Both the position numbers and the translations under genes were made by a program. The notes under the pieces were generated by a model. That model did no database searches and was not told the origin of the DNA. It saw only the letters and a list, made by a program, of their open reading frames with translations. Of a stretch of 64,000 bases of DNA, positions 62,214-64,000 are shown piece by piece. The DNA comes from Enoplolaimus lenunculus (Eukaryota; Nematoda; Enoplea; Enoplida; Thoracostomopsidae): the NCBI GenBank assembly GCA_030248215.1, contig JASANG010001604.1:62001-126000 (forward strand). Direction: 5' to 3'. Position 1 is the stretch's first letter, and every line of letters begins with the position of its first letter.

Positions 62214-63213
62214 ATGTTTCATTTCAAACGCGTTTTGCTTACTCTTTTACTGACAGCATTCAGCGTTGGAACGTGGAGTAAAGAAATTACTACCAAGTGT
62301 CCCCGACAATGTCGTTGTAATGGTTTGTCGATAACCTGCGCTGGCGTTGGCTTATCTGCTGTACCGTCTGATTTGCCTCGAAATGCTGAACGAATGTAAG
62401 TGACGGCGGAGCGTCTTGGTCAGTGGTCTAAGGCATGTGGCGAACTCAACATTTTAGAGAGGGGGGAGAAAATCTGGCGACTGACATTTGGCTATTTTAC
62501 ACGACGATCTTCATGCGGGGCCAACACTTTTGAGGGGCAGTTTTTAAGGGGAGATTCATATGTTTTTCAGTGGCGACCAGTTAATATGCACGCCACCAAA
62601 CCTACGCTAAAACCTGTGTTTGCAGTGTTTAACACTGGCGAAATTTGGATTCGCGTCCGTTTTTGTCACAGCTTGCATTGCATTTATTTATAACAAGGGC
62701 CCATATTCTCAAATATGTGTAGCGATTATCACCAGTTAGTAATTGGTCTTTAAACTCACTGTCTATTGCAGTTGATGAATTCAAAACAGATAAAGGAGTA
62801 GAATAAGTTAAATGCAAAAAATGTCCTGAATTTTGAGTTTCAGCATTTACCGGTTCCAAATTTACAAGACCTATCACCAACTGATGATAGGTGGTACACA
62901 CTTTTAGAACACGGGCAAGGGAATTTCAATTCTGTAGGGGCGGCCAAAATTTTTCCAGGGGGGCGAAGCCCACCTGGTCCCCCTTCGGTACAGGCCCGTG
63001 ACGGACTCTGATACGATGTTGCCTTCAATTATGCTAAATTGAATAACACTGTGTAATAGAAATGTTACCCGAAATTGACAGTTTGGTAATATCGTTTCTT
63101 AGAATTTTGTTCTTTCTAACATTACATTTTATTTGTTTTAGCGATCTACAAGACAACCAAATCACTACAATACGGAGAAGCGATTTTTCTGGTCTTCGAA
63201 ATTTGAAAATTTT
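62214..63213 (+). CDS. slit: Slit guidance ligand, first two coding exons (partial)
   Basis: Exon 1 is 62214-62395: a signal peptide (MFHFKRVLLTLLLTAFSVGT) followed by the N-terminal cysteine cap CPRQCRCNGLSITCAGVGLS and AVPSDLPRNAER. Exon 2 is 63142-63213: exactly 72 nt, encoding DLQDNQITTIRRSDFSGLRN and LKIL, one 24-residue leucine-rich repeat. The junction AT|C is in frame with GT-AG borders, and exon 2 ends at TT|GTAAGT. The cap plus PRNxER-DLxxNxIT-DFxGLRxLxxL pattern is that of the first LRR domain of Slit, and the 72-nt exon is typical of that gene. Slit is a secreted ligand of Robo receptors in axon and cell guidance. The rest lies beyond 64,000; I see no third exon before the edge. 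Another extracellular LRR protein is possible but less likely. Confidence 0.85.
62905..62999 (+). mobile_element. hAT family A MITE, 3' half, in slit intron 1
   Basis: CAATTCTGTAGGGGCGGCC, TTTTTCCAGGGGGGCGAAGCC and the end GGTACAGGCCCG match the right half of family A. The left half is absent. Confidence 0.65.
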
Positions 63214-63284
63214 GTAAGTTTTAAGTTTTTTTAATTATTTTAAGCTAATTACGTTTTACATAACAAAAGTTTGTTTTATAGCAT

Positions 63285-63356
63285 CAGACCGGGCATCCGG
63301 ACGTCGTAGGTTCGAGCCACATTGCATCCGCAGCAAACGTTTCGTGAAGAAGTTCG
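63285..63356 (+). repeat. tRNA-derived SINE, left part, interrupted
   Basis: Contains a B-box-like GTAGGTTCGAGCC and CGCATCCGCAGCAAA-like sequence (TGCATCCGCAGCAAACG), then GTGAAG. The remainder of the same SINE continues after the CTTAGG-MITE at about 63,543 (TATATATTACCGCTTAAC, TAGAATTACTTA), as judged against the uninterrupted copy at 63,704. Confidence 0.65.
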
Positions 63357-63542
63357 GCCCATGTATAGAACAGGGCGAGGGGCTATAATAGAGTCAGTTT
63401 AAGCTTTAGACTAATTTTTTGCTTACGCTTAGGCTTAGGCTTAGGAATAGGGTCATCCATACGCACAGGCTTAGGCTTAGGCTTAGGCTTAGGCTTAGGA
63501 ATATGCTTACACTACTGTTCCGGCCCTGTTCTATACATGGGC
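63355..63542 (+). mobile_element. CTTAGG-MITE, intact copy in slit intron 2
   Basis: About 185 bp with perfect inverted ends GGCCCATGTATAGAACAGGG / CCCTGTTCTATACATGGGCC. The interior has two blocks of tandem CTTAGG (three and five or more units). It is inserted within a tRNA-derived SINE. It is the best reference copy for the pieces at 9.3, 9.6 and 26.8 kb. Confidence 0.85.
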
Positions 63543-63703
63543 CTTTTTATATATTACCGCTTAACATAGAATTACTTAGCAGAATCGGCGGTAAAATGTG
63601 AGAGACGCTCACCAGCTCATAAGGTTTCGCGGCGTAATTATATACGTATCATGTTGTTCCAAAGTAATGGTATATAAATCCATTGTATTGAAAAGTTTGC
63701 ATC

Positions 63704-63783
63704 GCTGCATAGCTCAGTAGTACTAAGAGCAGCGAAACGGTAACTCGTATTTCATGGGTTCGACCTCAACCGCATCCGCAGCA
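63704..63783 (+). repeat. tRNA-derived SINE head
   Basis: GCTGCATAGCTCAGTAGTAC (A box) … CATGGGTTCGACCTC (B box) … CGCATCCGCAGC, whose last bases pair with the first five. It is followed by a tail GTGAAGGGCTCTATATAATG also seen in the copy at 63,285. The anticodon arm is irregular, so a functional tRNA is unlikely. Confidence 0.6.
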
Positions 63784-64000
63784 AAATATTTGTGAAGGGC
63801 TCTATATAATGCTGCTAAACTTAGAATTATTTAATTGCCAAAAGCTTTTTATTCTATAAGTTTGACTTAAATTTAGAACCCTTATTTAGTTAAGACTCTG
63901 GTGCTCAAGAATCGCTTATTATTGGTGTCTCAGTGCTTGTACGCTCCATCTTTCTGTAAGCTTAAGCCTAGTGTTAGCCGAGGTTATGACAAAAGCAAAA

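Noticed and set aside
62400-62693. Open frame directly after the first slit exon
   Set aside because: It begins at the GTAAGT donor of exon 1 and has no LRR pattern, so it is intron sequence.
63419-63510. Interstitial telomere
   Set aside because: The TTAGGC blocks lie between the perfect inverted ends of a MITE, which explains them without a chromosome-end fusion.
1-64000. Retrovirus-like, LTR or Polinton elements
   Set aside because: I saw no reverse transcriptase, integrase, capsid or envelope resemblance and no paired long terminal repeats.
1-64000. CRISPR-like array or prokaryotic operon
   Set aside because: The only regular tandem arrays are minisatellites without variable spacers, and all recognised genes are spliced.

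Overview
The window is intron-rich, AT-rich animal nuclear DNA. It holds three spliced protein-coding genes in a background dense with short non-autonomous DNA transposons (MITEs), tRNA-derived repeats and minisatellites. The set of genes (a Rac-type Rho GTPase, a TAF3 with N-terminal histone fold and C-terminal PHD finger, and a Slit with 72-nt leucine-rich-repeat exons) indicates a metazoan, most likely a bilaterian invertebrate. A tunicate would fit the base composition, intron sizes and MITE load, but nothing in the window proves it.

Layout. Positions 1-20,250 contain no gene I can support; they carry at least four hAT-type MITEs with 8-bp target-site duplications, a TA-flanked MITE, a MITE cluster at 9.3-9.9 kb rearranged by a small inversion, a possible LINE scrap near 12.1 kb, and a 20-bp-unit repeat near 18.4 kb that contains E2F-like sites. 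The Rac-family gene lies at 20,260-24,138 (+, 5 coding exons, 195 aa). A MITE-rich convergent gap follows. TAF3 lies at 27,584-43,073 (-, 17 coding exons, 1969 aa as modelled; every exon junction keeps the frame). From 43.2 to 62.2 kb there is no recognisable gene, but there are tRNA-Val-like tandem units, a 246-bp near-identical inverted repeat, an 11-copy 35-bp minisatellite and several MITEs. The first two coding exons of slit start at 62,214 (+) and the gene runs off the right edge.

The three genes do not form a functional cluster. TAF3 is a general transcription factor subunit (TFIID) that reads H3K4me3, Rac is a membrane-anchored signalling switch for actin, and Slit is a secreted guidance ligand whose Robo signalling is known in other animals to act through Rho-family GTPases, but their proximity here is probably incidental. 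I found no retrovirus-like or Polinton-like element and no CRISPR-like or otherwise novel multi-gene system. The most notable structures are the recent large inverted repeat, a MITE-mediated inversion that can be read from the target-site duplications, repeated short hydrophobic motifs through the disordered middle of TAF3, and an E2F-motif minisatellite upstream of Rac.
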